Assembly: GCA_965242615.1 (NCBI GenBank)
Contig: CBDESR010000005.1
Location: forward strand, 682,001 to 746,000
DNA from: CBDBCU01 sp965242615
GTDB lineage: Bacteria > Chloroflexota > Dehalococcoidia > Lucifugimonadales > UBA3495
Reading direction: 5' to 3'
Length of the DNA: 64,000 nt
The notes beneath the pieces were generated by a model. It was not told the DNA's origin, searched no databases, and was given only the letters and a program-made list of their open reading frames with translations. Shown one piece after another: positions 8,538 to 17,649 of this stretch (its first letter is position 1; the number at the start of each line of letters is the position of its first letter). The position numbers were made by a program, and so were the translations under genes.

Positions 8538-9290
8538 ATGGGAAAACTCGACAACAAAGTAGCCCTGATTACCGGCTCCGGCCGCAACATCGGCCGTGCC
8601 ACCGCCCTTAAATTCGCCTCCGAAGGCGCAGACCTCATCATCAACGCCCGCAGCAACCGGGAGGAAGCCGAGTCTGTCGCCGCCGAAGTCCGCGCCTTGG
8701 GCCGCCAAGCCTTGCCCATCCTGGCCGATGTTTCCGACCAAGCCCAAGTCGACGTTATGGTACAGCAGGCTCTCGACCAGTTCGGCCGCATCGACATCCT
8801 GCTGAACAACGCCGCAATCCGCCCCCACAAGCCCTTTCTCGAGCTGACCCGCGCCGATTGGGAATATGTGCGCGGCGTGGTTCTGGATGGCGCTTTTTAC
8901 TGCACCCAAGCCATCCTGCCGTCAATGGTTGCCAACAACTATGGTCGGGTGCTTTTCTTTACCGGGGATGGCGCGTGGGCCGGCGGGGCGCAGCGCGGCC
9001 ATGTTTCCGCCGCCAAGATGGGGCTGGTCGGAATGGCCCGCAGCCTGGCTACCGAGTTCGCCCCGCATAATATCCGGGTCAATGTGGTATCCCCCGGCAG
9101 CATTGACACCAGCCGCGCCAACCCGGAATGGTATCCGCAAAACCGGCCGCCCAACGCCGCCGGCATCCCCTTGGGACGACAGGGGCAAACCGACGAAATC
9201 GCCGCCGCCTGCTTGTTCCTGGTCAGCGATGACGGCGGCTTTATTACCGGCCAAACCCTGCACGTGAACGGCGGGGCGGCTTTTTTCTAA
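8538..9290 (+). CDS. SDR-family protein with degenerate catalytic residues
   Basis: 250 residues with the classical short-chain dehydrogenase Rossmann layout: cofactor motif TGSGRNIG, NNAAIRP, and the C-terminal VSPGSIDT and HVNGG motifs. The active site is unusual. The YxxxK position reads VSAAK, preceded by His, so the catalytic Tyr is absent while Lys remains. The Ser about 13 residues upstream is replaced (FFTGDGAW). Family knowledge says Ser-Tyr-Lys is needed for standard oxidoreductase chemistry, so this may be a non-catalytic or altered-mechanism SDR. CCGGAG precedes the ATG. Confidence 0.85.
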   Translation: MGKLDNKVALITGSGRNIGRATALKFASEGADLIINARSNREEAESVAAEVRALGRQALPILADVSDQAQVDVMVQQALDQFGRIDILLNNAAIRPHKPFLELTRADWEYVRGVVLDGAFYCTQAILPSMVANNYGRVLFFTGDGAWAGGAQRGHVSAAKMGLVGMARSLATEFAPHNIRVNVVSPGSIDTSRANPEWYPQNRPPNAAGIPLGRQGQTDEIAAACLFLVSDDGGFITGQTLHVNGGAAFF

Positions 9291-9320
9291 AACCCCGCCG
9301 TGGGGCCAGCGCATATTAAA

Positions 9321-9352
9321 ACCGTCATTCCTGTCGGCGCGGGAATGACGGT
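9321..9352. repeat. Short inverted repeat of the dispersed CCGTCATTCC family
   Basis: ACCGTCATTCC (9321-9331) and GGAATGACGGT (9342-9352) are perfect 11-base inverted arms around a 10-base loop, just after the SDR gene. Relatives occur near 23701, 46260, 46932, 54243, 55413 and 60387, always outside genes. Confidence 0.8.
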
Positions 9353-9425
9353 AAGAATGAGATTAAGCGGCTTTGCCGGGTATATGCAACAGTCCTGCCC
9401 CGGAAAGCGCCAAACCCTGATACGA

Positions 9426-10514
9426 TTAAGGCTCCAAAGCCACCCACTCTACTCCGCTCCAGTCCAACCCTTCATCGTAACGCTGCCCGGCCGCTAAAGC
9501 CCGGTTCGCCGTCCCGCCCCATTCGCCCAGCAACTCCGCATTACGCCTGGCCCGGTCCAAATCCCGTTGCGCCACCGTCCACGAAATTTCGACCGCGCAG
9601 TGCAACGCAACGCCGTCAGCATCCTGGGCCGCAAAAACCAGGTCGGCGTCCACAAAACTCCTCCGGTTCGCCCGCTCCAGTCCGAGGTCTCTGGAAATGG
9701 CGAGTAAGTCACCAGGGGATAGCCGACGCGGTTCCTCCAGGTCAAGCATAACGCAGATGACAGCCATAGTCCGCTCCGCCCGGGATTCGGCGTAGTACCC
9801 TTTAATTCCTCCCATATCCCCTTCCATACGATTCATTCGGATAGTCTGAATTTCGGCAGTGCGGCGCAACTCTACAAATTGGGCCGTATGCCCTTCCAAC
9901 AGAGCCGTATGGCCCTCAACAATGCGGCGCAACTCTACAAACTGCGCCGTATGTTCCTCCAGTTGCCGGGTATGCCCTTCCAACAGAGCCGTATGGCCCT
10001 CAACAATGCGGCGCAACTCTACAAACTGCGCCGTATGTTCCTCCAGTTGGCGGGTATGCCCTTCCAACAGAGCCGTATGGCCCTCAACAATGCGGCGCAA
10101 CTCTACAAACTGCGCCGTATGCTCCTCCAGCTGGCGGGTATGCCCTTCCAACAGAGCCGTATGGCCCTCAACAATGCGGCGCAACTCTACAAACTGCGCC
10201 GTATGCTCCTCCAGCTGGCGGGTATGCCCCGCCAACTGCGCCGTATGCTCCTCGGCGATGCGCCGCAGTTCCGCCAACTGCGCCGTGTTTTCCGTAGTTA
10301 TGCGGACCAGTTCGGCCAACTGCTCCCGATGCACATCCTGACCTTGCTGGAGCGCCGCCACATAGCCGGTCAATTCGGCCAACTGCTCCGGGAGCCGCAG
10401 CAGCTTCTCTCCCAGCAGCCGGTTCCGCAGTGCCGCCTCCCATTGGGGGGATTGGTCGAGCAGACGGTACAAATCCGCAATATCATTGATAATTATCGGC
10501 GCCGGCTGCGTCAT
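9426..10514 (-). CDS. Coiled-coil repeat protein with C-terminal nuclease-like domain
   Basis: 362 residues. The central part (roughly residues 90-215) is a heptad-like coiled coil containing four near-identical copies of a 28-residue unit (HTRQLEEHTAQF, VELRRIVEGHTALLEG). The C-terminal ~120 residues (DADLVFAAQDADGVALHCAVEIS...) show a D-x(n)-E-x-S pattern seen in DUF3782-type proteins, whose ends resemble PD-(D/E)xK nucleases; the Lys is not evident. The N-terminal 60 residues are helical. A purine-rich site (GGAGAGGGAGAAAGGG) precedes the ATG at 10514, and a consensus promoter lies upstream. Function unknown; a DNA-associated role is inference from similar architectures. Confidence 0.8.
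   Translation of the reverse strand: MTQPAPIIINDIADLYRLLDQSPQWEAALRNRLLGEKLLRLPEQLAELTGYVAALQQGQDVHREQLAELVRITTENTAQLAELRRIAEEHTAQLAGHTRQLEEHTAQFVELRRIVEGHTALLEGHTRQLEEHTAQFVELRRIVEGHTALLEGHTRQLEEHTAQFVELRRIVEGHTALLEGHTRQLEEHTAQFVELRRIVEGHTALLEGHTAQFVELRRTAEIQTIRMNRMEGDMGGIKGYYAESRAERTMAVICVMLDLEEPRRLSPGDLLAISRDLGLERANRRSFVDADLVFAAQDADGVALHCAVEISWTVAQRDLDRARRNAELLGEWGGTANRALAAGQRYDEGLDWSGVEWVALEP
9887..10222 (-). repeat. 84-bp in-frame tandem repeat, four units
   Basis: Units beginning with TATGCCCTTCCAACAGAGCC (plus strand) start at about 9887, 9971, 10055 and 10139 and are almost identical; a fifth start at 10223 diverges at once. The period is exactly 28 codons, so copy number can change without frameshift. 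It encodes the coiled coil of the surrounding gene. Confidence 0.9.
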
Positions 10515-10556
10515 CCCTTTCTCCCTCTCCGGTCATCCTCCGGACTAGCTATGGTC

Positions 10557-10585
10557 ATTATAACCCGTCAGCCGCCCTTTGTCAC
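10557..10585 (-). promoter_or_regulatory. Promoter of the coiled-coil repeat gene
   Basis: On the minus strand GTGACA (10585-10580), a 17-base spacer and a perfect TATAAT (10562-10557). The predicted start near 10550 leaves a 36-base leader containing the ribosome-binding site. Confidence 0.7.
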
Positions 10586-10649
10586 GAAAACTTACCCGCC
10601 AAAATCCAAAACCCGCCGACCCGGCGTAAATCAATTTGGCAAAACCCCT

Positions 10650-10678
10650 TTGCATTTTTCCCTGTCTTGTATTACTAT
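10650..10678 (+). promoter_or_regulatory. Promoter of ftsH
   Basis: TTGCAT (10650-10655), a 17-base spacer and TACTAT (10673-10678), 65 bases before the ftsH ATG. It is divergent from the promoter of the coiled-coil gene. Confidence 0.6.
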
Positions 10679-10742
10679 ATAAACCGTTGACACCGCAAAA
10701 CCGCCCGCCGCCAATCCGCGCCCACTCCAACAAGAGGATATT

Positions 10743-12755
10743 ATGGGAAACAGTCGCTGGCTGCGTAACAGTCTGGTCTATCTGCTCATCATCGTCGGGG
10801 TGATTGTCATTTTCTACACCCTGATTCCCGCCTTTGGCGACAGCAACGACCTGCCCCTTACCGAAGTGGTCGCCAAAGCCCAAAACCGCGAAGTCAGCGA
10901 AATCATCGTTGACGGCGACAAACTTACCGTCATTCCCCAGGTCACCGGCGGCGCCGAAGGCGTCCAGTTCACCAGCCGCATCAGCGGCCGCACCGACCTG
11001 ATGCAGCTGTTGGCGGAGAATGATGTCGAAACCGGCCCGGCTGGCGTGCAGGTGACTTTCAAGGGATCCGGCGGCCTCGGCAGCTTCCTCGGCTTGCTGC
11101 TCAACTTCCTGCCGCTCATCTTTTTCGGCGGCCTCATCCTCTTTATGATGCGCCAAGCCCAAGGCAGCAACAGCCAGACTATGAGCTTCGGCCGCAGCCG
11201 CGCCCGGATGCTGCCTTTCAACCGGCCCACCGTTACCTTTTCCGATGTGGCTGGCGTGGATGAAGCCAAAACCGAACTCGAGGAAGTGGTGGACTTCCTC
11301 AAATACCCGGAACGCTTCCTTTCCTTGGGGGCGCGCATTCCCAAGGGCGTACTGCTGGTCGGGCAGCCCGGCACCGGCAAAACTTTGTTGGCCCGGGCCG
11401 TAGCCGGGGAAGCCGGCGTACCCTTTTTCCATATCAGCGGCAGCGAATTTGTTGAAATGTTTGTCGGCGTTGGTGCGGCCCGCGTCCGCGACTTGTTCGA
11501 CCAGGCTAAGCGCAACGCCCCCTGCATCGTCTTTGTTGACGAAATCGACGCCGTGGGCCGGCACCGCGGCGCCGGCTTGGGCGGCGGCCACGACGAGCGG
11601 GAACAAACCCTGAACCAGATTCTGGTCGAAATGGACGGCTTCGAGACCAACACCAACATTATCGTCATTGCCGCCACTAACCGCCCGGACATCCTCGACC
11701 CGGCTCTGCTCCGGCCCGGCCGCTTCGACCGCCGGGTTACCCTTGACCTGCCGGATGTGGTCGGCCGCCAAGCCATTCTGAAAGTCCACGCCGCCGGCAA
11801 GCCCCTGGCCCCGGAAATCACCCTCGACACCTTGGCCAAGGAAACCCCCGGCTTCAGCGGCGCTGACCTGTCCAACTTGATTAACGAAGCCGCCCTCCTG
11901 GCCGCCCGCAAGAACAGCAAGAGCATCGCGATGCCCGATTTCGAGGAAGCCGTCGAGCGGGTTATCGCCGGCCCGGAACGCAAGAGCCGGGTCATCAGCA
12001 GCCGGGAAAAGGAAATGACCGCCTACCACGAAGCCGGCCACGCCTTGGTCGCCTGGTCCCTGCCCCACGCCGACCGGGTGCATAAAATTTCCATCATCTC
12101 CCGGGGCAATATGGGCGGCCACACCACCCTGCTGCCGGAGGAGGACCGTTACCTCTGGACCAAAAACCAGTTCCTCGATATGATGGCCGTTACTATGGGC
12201 GGCCGCGTTGCCGAGGAGCAAATCTTTGACGAAGTAACCACCGGCGCCAGCAACGACCTGGAGCGCGCTACCAAAATCGCCCTCAGTATGATTAAACGCT
12301 ACGGGATGAGCGAGGAACTGGGGCCGCGCACCTTTGGCAAGCGGGAGGAACTGGTTTTCCTCGGCCGGGAAATCAGCGAGGAACGCGACTATGGCGACAA
12401 GGTAGCCGAGGAAATTGACGCCGAGGTCAAAGACCTGGTCAAGAACGCCTACCGCCAAGCCAGCCAAATCCTCACCGACCACCAGCCCAAACTGGTGCGG
12501 ATTGCCGAGTATCTGATTGAACACGAGGCCGTCTCCGGAGAGGAACTGAACCGCCTGTTCAATGCCGATGAAAGTGACCCGGAACCGGGTGGCGGCGTTG
12601 CCCCGGAACCCGGCAGCTCTCCCGGCGCGGCTCCGGAACCGCCGCCCTACGCGCCCAAGCCGGAGCCGACTCCGCCCTACGCCCCGCAGCCGGCGCCTAC
12701 CCTGTCGAGCCAAACCGTCAATCCCGACTTGGGCGCGGTCAGCGGCGACAACTAG
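10743..12755 (+). CDS. ftsH: ATP-dependent zinc metalloprotease FtsH
   Basis: 670-residue inner-membrane AAA+ protease that degrades misassembled membrane proteins and short-lived regulators. Two N-terminal membrane segments (about residues 8-28 and 115-137) flank a periplasmic domain. Walker A GQPGTGKT starts at residue 207, Walker B is VFVDEIDAVG and the second region of homology is RPDILDPALLRPGRFDRR. The M41 zinc site HEAGH is at residues 429-433. The C-terminal ~50 residues are Pro/Ala-rich and probably disordered. AAGAGGA precedes the ATG. The 805-residue opposite-strand ORF is a shadow. Confidence 0.98.
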   Translation: MGNSRWLRNSLVYLLIIVGVIVIFYTLIPAFGDSNDLPLTEVVAKAQNREVSEIIVDGDKLTVIPQVTGGAEGVQFTSRISGRTDLMQLLAENDVETGPAGVQVTFKGSGGLGSFLGLLLNFLPLIFFGGLILFMMRQAQGSNSQTMSFGRSRARMLPFNRPTVTFSDVAGVDEAKTELEEVVDFLKYPERFLSLGARIPKGVLLVGQPGTGKTLLARAVAGEAGVPFFHISGSEFVEMFVGVGAARVRDLFDQAKRNAPCIVFVDEIDAVGRHRGAGLGGGHDEREQTLNQILVEMDGFETNTNIIVIAATNRPDILDPALLRPGRFDRRVTLDLPDVVGRQAILKVHAAGKPLAPEITLDTLAKETPGFSGADLSNLINEAALLAARKNSKSIAMPDFEEAVERVIAGPERKSRVISSREKEMTAYHEAGHALVAWSLPHADRVHKISIISRGNMGGHTTLLPEEDRYLWTKNQFLDMMAVTMGGRVAEEQIFDEVTTGASNDLERATKIALSMIKRYGMSEELGPRTFGKREELVFLGREISEERDYGDKVAEEIDAEVKDLVKNAYRQASQILTDHQPKLVRIAEYLIEHEAVSGEELNRLFNADESDPEPGGGVAPEPGSSPGAAPEPPPYAPKPEPTPPYAPQPAPTLSSQTVNPDLGAVSGDN

Positions 12756-12774
12756 CCCCGGCAAAAGCCGGGGC
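12755..12774 (+). other. Perfect hairpin after ftsH
   Basis: GCCCCGGC-AAAA-GCCGGGGC: an 8-bp perfect stem starting at the last base of the ftsH stop codon. No T-tract follows, so it is not a standard intrinsic terminator. It may stabilise the ftsH 3' end or separate ftsH from the small gene 12 bases on. Confidence 0.6.
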
Positions 12775-12785
12775 CAACCAACGAT

Positions 12786-13079
12786 TTGACACTGCTGAAC
12801 TTTGCGGAGGTTTCCAAGCTGATGGCGGAGGGCGGACTGAGCATTAACCCCGGGGCGGAGCTGACGCGGATTGAAGCGGCCTGTCCGCACCAGAGGGGAC
12901 TGCTCTATGTGGTGCCGGCCGAGCGCAGTTGGGTTTGCGCCGCCGCAGAAATGCCCGCCCACGCTTTAGCCGGGTTTTTTCGGGAACTGCTGGCTTTGGA
13001 GGATACCCGAGTCGCCGGGCTGATGCAGCAGTGGGGGCTGTATTACCGGAGTTTGCCCTTGGAAAGCGAGGATCCCTAG
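12786..13079 (+). CDS. Small hypothetical protein downstream of ftsH
   Basis: 97 residues from a TTG at 12786; an ATG at 12822 would give a shorter product. Mixed alpha/beta composition, two cysteines, no recognised motif and no membrane segment. Same strand as ftsH with a 30-base gap that contains the hairpin. Moderate coding evidence only: GC3 bias resembles neighbours and no competing ORF is better. Confidence 0.45.
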   Translation: MTLLNFAEVSKLMAEGGLSINPGAELTRIEAACPHQRGLLYVVPAERSWVCAAAEMPAHALAGFFRELLALEDTRVAGLMQQWGLYYRSLPLESEDP

Positions 13080-13191
13080 CCCATCTTTTCCGACATTCCT
13101 GTATTCCCTTGCCCCGGCGGCAGAACCGGGTGAAACCTTTCTACTGTCTTACCAGCCGCCCGGCGGCTTCCCCGTCCTTTGCCTGATTGAC

Positions 13192-14022
13192 CTATTCCAC
13201 CGCCCCATAGCGGGCCGGCTGTTCTATTACCCGCCCCTCCTCTTGCAGCTTTGCCAGATGCGTGCTGACATTGCGGGCCGCCGCCGGACGCAGGTTTTTC
13301 CGCAAATTGCGGGGATAGACCGCCGCCACCGTTTCCTCAACAGTAGCCGCCCCCTTGTTCAGGGCGTCCAGTATTTGCCTTTCCCGTTCCTGCCGGTGTT
13401 CCAAATACCAACGGATGCGGGCCGCCCCGTCATAAACCGTCGGGCCATGCCCCGGGCAGATAATCGCTGGTTTCTGCCGCGCCATCAGTTCCAGCGACGC
13501 CATATACTGCTTCAAGTTGCGGACGCTAGACGAGGAACGCCCCAGAATGTTATCGCCGCTGAACAGCACATCGTCAGCTTTCAGATGGTAGCAAATATGA
13601 TCCTCCTCATGCCCCGGCGTAAAAAGGGCGCGCAGGCTTGCGCCACCGCCCGCCGGGATGATTTCCCGGGAGCGCAGCGGCACTACGCACTCCGGGCCCA
13701 GCCGTTCCGCCAAAGCCGGCGCCAATTTGGGATGACAGCGCACCGGACAGTCGAACGCCGCTTGCAGCCGGTCCAGGCCGCCGATATGGTCGCCGTGGCC
13801 GTGGGTAATCAGAATGGCCGCCATCCGCGGCCGCCCCAATTCCCGGTGATAATCCAGTATCTGCCGCGTCCAGGAGCGGTAAGGTTCCCCGGTGTCGATC
13901 AGAACCATCCCCTCCGCCGGGTCGCCGACAAAGTAAATCTGCGTGCCACCGGGGTGCATCGCCCCGAAAGTTCTGGGATTTTCCGCAATGTGCGTACTGA
14001 AAACATAGCGGGTAATCTGCAT
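13192..14022 (-). CDS. Metallo-beta-lactamase-fold hydrolase (LACTB2/glyoxalase II-like)
   Basis: 276 residues. The metal-binding signature THGHGDHIGG lies near residue 75; later ligands are the His of FTPGHEEDH, the Asp of FSGDNILG and the His of CPGHGPTV. The C-terminal ~80 residues form a helical winged-helix-like extension (EETVAAVYPRNLRKNL...STHLAKLQEEGRV), as in LACTB2-type proteins. The substrate cannot be told; thioester or RNA hydrolysis are both known in the family. GGGAGG precedes the ATG, and a TATAAT (14061-14056 on the minus strand) lies upstream. Confidence 0.88.
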   Translation of the reverse strand: MQITRYVFSTHIAENPRTFGAMHPGGTQIYFVGDPAEGMVLIDTGEPYRSWTRQILDYHRELGRPRMAAILITHGHGDHIGGLDRLQAAFDCPVRCHPKLAPALAERLGPECVVPLRSREIIPAGGGASLRALFTPGHEEDHICYHLKADDVLFSGDNILGRSSSSVRNLKQYMASLELMARQKPAIICPGHGPTVYDGAARIRWYLEHRQERERQILDALNKGAATVEETVAAVYPRNLRKNLRPAAARNVSTHLAKLQEEGRVIEQPARYGAVE

Positions 14023-14079
14023 TAGGTTAAACCTCCCGGCGCGGTTTTAGCGGGCATTATACAACGGGCGGCGGCCTTT

Positions 14080-16071
14080 CTATTCCAGTGTCAAAGTGGT
14101 TTCCCAAGTCGAGCCGCCCTTGGTGAACTGACCGGTTTTCAATTCGGCTATGGGATAATCCGGCAAAGGGACGCTTGCCATACATTTGCCATCAAAGGCC
14201 GCTCCGTTGCCCCCAAAGTTAAAATCCCGGTTGTCAAATCCAACCGTCTGCCCGCCTGCCGGCAAATCAGCCCCGTCTTGCGGGCTAATGTGCAGCCAGA
14301 ACCGGGCCGCCGTATCCCCAACGCCGCACCGTTCCCGGATGTAGTGCAGTTTATCATCCTGTAAATACAGGTCAAAGTAAGCGCGGCCCGCCGCTTGACC
14401 GGCAGTAACGGCCGCATACTGCCGCCGGTAATCCGCCCGGGCTTGAGCCACCCGCGCCACTAGCGGATTGTCGCCGGTCGTCAAATAAAGACCCCAACAG
14501 GCATCCCCGGCGTAGCGTTCCATCCGCCCCTGCTCCTGCCAGCCAGTCAACTGTCCGACCAGCGGTTTTCCGCAGCTGCCCAGAAACACCAGCCAGATAC
14601 GGTCGGTGTCCGCCGGATGAATTAAGGCAGTGTCCACAATGTCTTGTAGCCGTTGGGCGGCGGTAAGGTTGGCATCCGGATGGCCGTAGTGATAGTTAGC
14701 CGGCTTCTCCGGCCGGTAAAACTTGACCGACGGTATCGCCCCCTCGGAAATATACACCAGATCCTCAGCCTGAACTTGAGCGTCCAAGGTGTCGAACAAG
14801 ACACGGATGTGGGTTCTTACTCCTAGCCTAGGATCCTTATCCTGCCAGGGATTTGCCGCGACCAGAGCGGCAATGCCGGCCGCCGCCGTCAACCCGGCCA
14901 AGGCGGTCAGCAGCGCCGGTTGCAGCCACTTCCGCCGGAACTGCGCCGCCAACTCCCCAATACCCCAATGCAAGGCAAAGCCGGCGGTAACAAAGAGAAT
15001 TGGCGTCAGGTAAGATGCCCGGATTGTTGCCCCAAAAGGATAAAGACGCAGCACGGCGGCGACCATGGCGATAATCAGGGCGCACACCAACAGCGCCGGC
15101 AAGGGATGAAATTGACCCCGGCGGAAAGCCAAGATTGTATGCAATAGTAGCACCGCCCCGGCCAACAGCGCCACGCCATCCGGCAGCGGCCACCGCAGAA
15201 AATCCCCGGTGCGGGTTATCACAAATTGCAGCAAAGCCGCCGGGTCGTAAAACTCCCCGCCATAGTAAAAGGGCTGCAAATAGGCAATGACCCGCCCCTG
15301 CTCCTCCAAATGAAAGCGCAAGGTCAGCCAGTAAGTAGCCAGACAGCCGACTAGAAACGCTATAACCGGCCCCAGCAAAGCCCGCCGCCGCTGCCAATAG
15401 CGGCGGATTCGGTAGCGCAAATCCGGCGGCTCATTCCCCTCCCGTTCAACCATTTCAGCATTGCCGGCATCGCCCGCCCGCCCGGTCAAAGCAGCGGCCA
15501 GTACCGCCGCGCCGAAAAGAACCAGGGCATAATGGGTTAAGGGCGACAGCAGCAGCCCAATGCTCAGCAGGACTATCTTGCCGGTTTGCCGATACTGAAA
15601 CCAGCCGGCAATCAGCAATACCGCCAGCAAAGCGTCGAGGGAATAAAGCCGGGCGTTCTGTCCTTCCCCGATGGCGGCGGGGAACAGCGCAGCCAACAGC
15701 GCCGCCAGCAAAGCCGCCCCCCGGGGCAGTCCCCAGCGCGGCAGCAGAAACAGCATTACCCCAATGGTCAGAACGCTGGCCAAGACCGAAGGCAGCCGCA
15801 CCGCCAGCGGCGAAAGGTCGATGCGCTGTACGCCGTTCAGCAGCAGGGGATTCAGGATGGGGTGGACATCGCCGTGCCGGATGGCGTTGACCATTTCCCA
15901 TGGCGTACCGCCGGCCATATACACAATGTTGGCTTCGTCGAACCAGAGGGTATTTCCCGGCAGGTTGTAGCAGCGCAACGCGGCCGCCACGATAAGCAGT
16001 CCCACCGCCGCCCCGTAATACCAATGGCCGCCCCAGATGCAGCGCGGCCTAAGGCGCAATTCCGTATCCAC
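14080..16071 (-). CDS. GT-C fold glycosyltransferase (GT39/ArnT/PMT-like)
   Basis: 663 residues, starting with GTG at 16071. About ten membrane segments occupy the N-terminal 400 residues. The first extracytoplasmic loop has the acidic signature TLWFDEANIVYMAG (residues about 40-55), where the GT-C family places its catalytic or metal-binding Asp. The C-terminal ~250 residues form a soluble domain. Such enzymes transfer a sugar from a polyprenyl-phosphate donor to protein or lipid outside the membrane. It lies 35 bases downstream of the DUF4349 lipoprotein gene in the same direction, so an operon is likely. Confidence 0.85.
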   Translation of the reverse strand: MDTELRLRPRCIWGGHWYYGAAVGLLIVAAALRCYNLPGNTLWFDEANIVYMAGGTPWEMVNAIRHGDVHPILNPLLLNGVQRIDLSPLAVRLPSVLASVLTIGVMLFLLPRWGLPRGAALLAALLAALFPAAIGEGQNARLYSLDALLAVLLIAGWFQYRQTGKIVLLSIGLLLSPLTHYALVLFGAAVLAAALTGRAGDAGNAEMVEREGNEPPDLRYRIRRYWQRRRALLGPVIAFLVGCLATYWLTLRFHLEEQGRVIAYLQPFYYGGEFYDPAALLQFVITRTGDFLRWPLPDGVALLAGAVLLLHTILAFRRGQFHPLPALLVCALIIAMVAAVLRLYPFGATIRASYLTPILFVTAGFALHWGIGELAAQFRRKWLQPALLTALAGLTAAAGIAALVAANPWQDKDPRLGVRTHIRVLFDTLDAQVQAEDLVYISEGAIPSVKFYRPEKPANYHYGHPDANLTAAQRLQDIVDTALIHPADTDRIWLVFLGSCGKPLVGQLTGWQEQGRMERYAGDACWGLYLTTGDNPLVARVAQARADYRRQYAAVTAGQAAGRAYFDLYLQDDKLHYIRERCGVGDTAARFWLHISPQDGADLPAGGQTVGFDNRDFNFGGNGAAFDGKCMASVPLPDYPIAELKTGQFTKGGSTWETTLTLE

Positions 16072-16106
16072 CTGCGTAACTGCTTAACCTGGGCTGGAGC
16101 CGCCGC

Positions 16107-17372
16107 TTAGAAAAAGCGGCCCCGGATGCGGCCCCGGCGGTAGGCAAAGCGGGTCAGCAATGCAACGCCGCCCGCCAGCGCCGCGGCCGCCGCCAGGATT
16201 CCCGCCAGCAGCCAGGGTTGGAAGTTAAAGGCGGCGTCCACATAGGAAACAACAATGCGGGCATCCGGCCGCCGGGCTTGGGGCGCGTCCGACTGGTTAA
16301 TGGCTTCCCGCAATTCCCGATAGGTCAACCGCCCCTGGTCGGTAACAAAAGCCGTAGTGCGGTCAAAGTCTTGGGCATAGACCCGAAAAGTTACCTCCGC
16401 CCGCTCCCCCCGTTCCGAAGTGGATAAATAAACTTCGTCGATTTCCCCCTCCAGCCCGGCGACAAAGGTTTTCAGTTGGGCCACCCGGTCGGCTACATTG
16501 GAAACGCCCAAGGTAAAGTTGGCAATGGGCGGGTTGGCGGGCAAGGAGCCGGGCGGTAGCAGGGTCAAGTGAATCGATGCCAAGTCCACCTGCCGCTCCA
16601 GGAAGTTCAACTGCCCCTGCAACCGCTCCACTTCGGCGCGCACCCGGGCCAACTCCCGCTCCACCGACAAAATCTCCGCTACGCTGCTGCTCCGCCCCAG
16701 CAAGTTCAGCAGGCTCTGCTCCTCCCGCTCCGCGCTTTTTAATCGGGCGGACAAGTCAATGTAACGCTCGGTAACATCCTCCCGGCCCAAGGTTCGGGAC
16801 TGAACTTCGCCCAGGGCTTCGATGCGCTCCAACGCCGGAAAAAACTGCGGCTGCGGAACGCGGATTGTCAAATCAGCCCGGGGCGCTTGGGCGCCGCCGG
16901 AACTGGATAACTGCGCCACGAACCCGCCCAAGTTTTCCGCAATGCCCCGGGCCAAATCTGTCGCCCGCTCCACCGAATCGGCTTCGACCGTCAGGGTTGC
17001 CGTAGCGATGATTTTACGGTCAATGGCTTGGCTGGTTTCCCGGCTGCTGCCTTGACGGCCGCCATCGCCGCTATCCGCCGCCATCGTTTCGACCATCGCG
17101 GCGGCCGGCATCGCCGCTGGAGTCGACATCGCGGCGGTGTCGGCGTCAAAGAAATCGCCGCCCCCGGCGTCATCCCGCGCCATCGCCGCCTGCGGCATCA
17201 CAGCCGAACCGTCGACCCCGCCAAACTCCTGCCCGATGATTTCCCTTTCCGCCGCGGCGTTAACTCCCCCTTCCGGGCCGCTCCTTTCCGCGGCCGCCCC
17301 GCAAGCCGCCGCCAGCAATATGCAAAGAGTGAAAGCCGCCGCCAGGAAAGCCGGAAGTTTTTGCATTGCCAT
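16107..17372 (-). CDS. DUF4349 domain lipoprotein
   Basis: 421 residues. The N-terminus has a lipoprotein signal ending LLAAAC, giving a lipidated Cys near residue 24. A low-complexity Ala-rich region (to about 125) precedes the DUF4349 core, which starts RKIIATATLTVEAD, includes a coiled coil (SAEREEQSLLNLL...RAEVERLQGQLNFLERQVD) and ends in a C-terminal membrane segment with a basic tail. The family is thought to sit at the membrane, but its role is unknown. Two start options (17372 and 17366) differ by two residues. Confidence 0.88.
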   Translation of the reverse strand: MAMQKLPAFLAAAFTLCILLAAACGAAAERSGPEGGVNAAAEREIIGQEFGGVDGSAVMPQAAMARDDAGGGDFFDADTAAMSTPAAMPAAAMVETMAADSGDGGRQGSSRETSQAIDRKIIATATLTVEADSVERATDLARGIAENLGGFVAQLSSSGGAQAPRADLTIRVPQPQFFPALERIEALGEVQSRTLGREDVTERYIDLSARLKSAEREEQSLLNLLGRSSSVAEILSVERELARVRAEVERLQGQLNFLERQVDLASIHLTLLPPGSLPANPPIANFTLGVSNVADRVAQLKTFVAGLEGEIDEVYLSTSERGERAEVTFRVYAQDFDRTTAFVTDQGRLTYRELREAINQSDAPQARRPDARIVVSYVDAAFNFQPWLLAGILAAAAALAGGVALLTRFAYRRGRIRGRFF

Positions 17373-17649
17373 CGACTTGCTATCCGTCTTAAAGGGGATG
17401 AAAAATTGCCGTTCCCCGATTTTAGCAGGATTTTACTACAAAAGTAGATGGCGGCGGTATTAAAAAAATTCCCCCGGATGGCGGGAAATGGCGGCCGCGT
17501 CAACCGCTTCCCCGACCAGTAGCAGTAATGCTCTTGCTACTGTAACGACCCAAACTGCCCAGTCCAGCCCGCATAAAGCCGCCGTTTGTATGTTGTATAA
17601 TCCGGCAAATACCCGTACCATCTGCCCGTCGTCCCCCAAAAGTGATACA

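Noticed and set aside
9887..10222. CRISPR-like array
   Set aside because: The 84-bp units are contiguous, have no spacers and encode an in-frame coiled coil.
12755..12774. Intrinsic terminator of ftsH
   Set aside because: The stem is perfect but lacks a T-tract, and the next gene starts 12 bases later.
10545..12962. 805-residue minus-strand ORF
   Set aside because: Antisense to ftsH; no recognisable domain.
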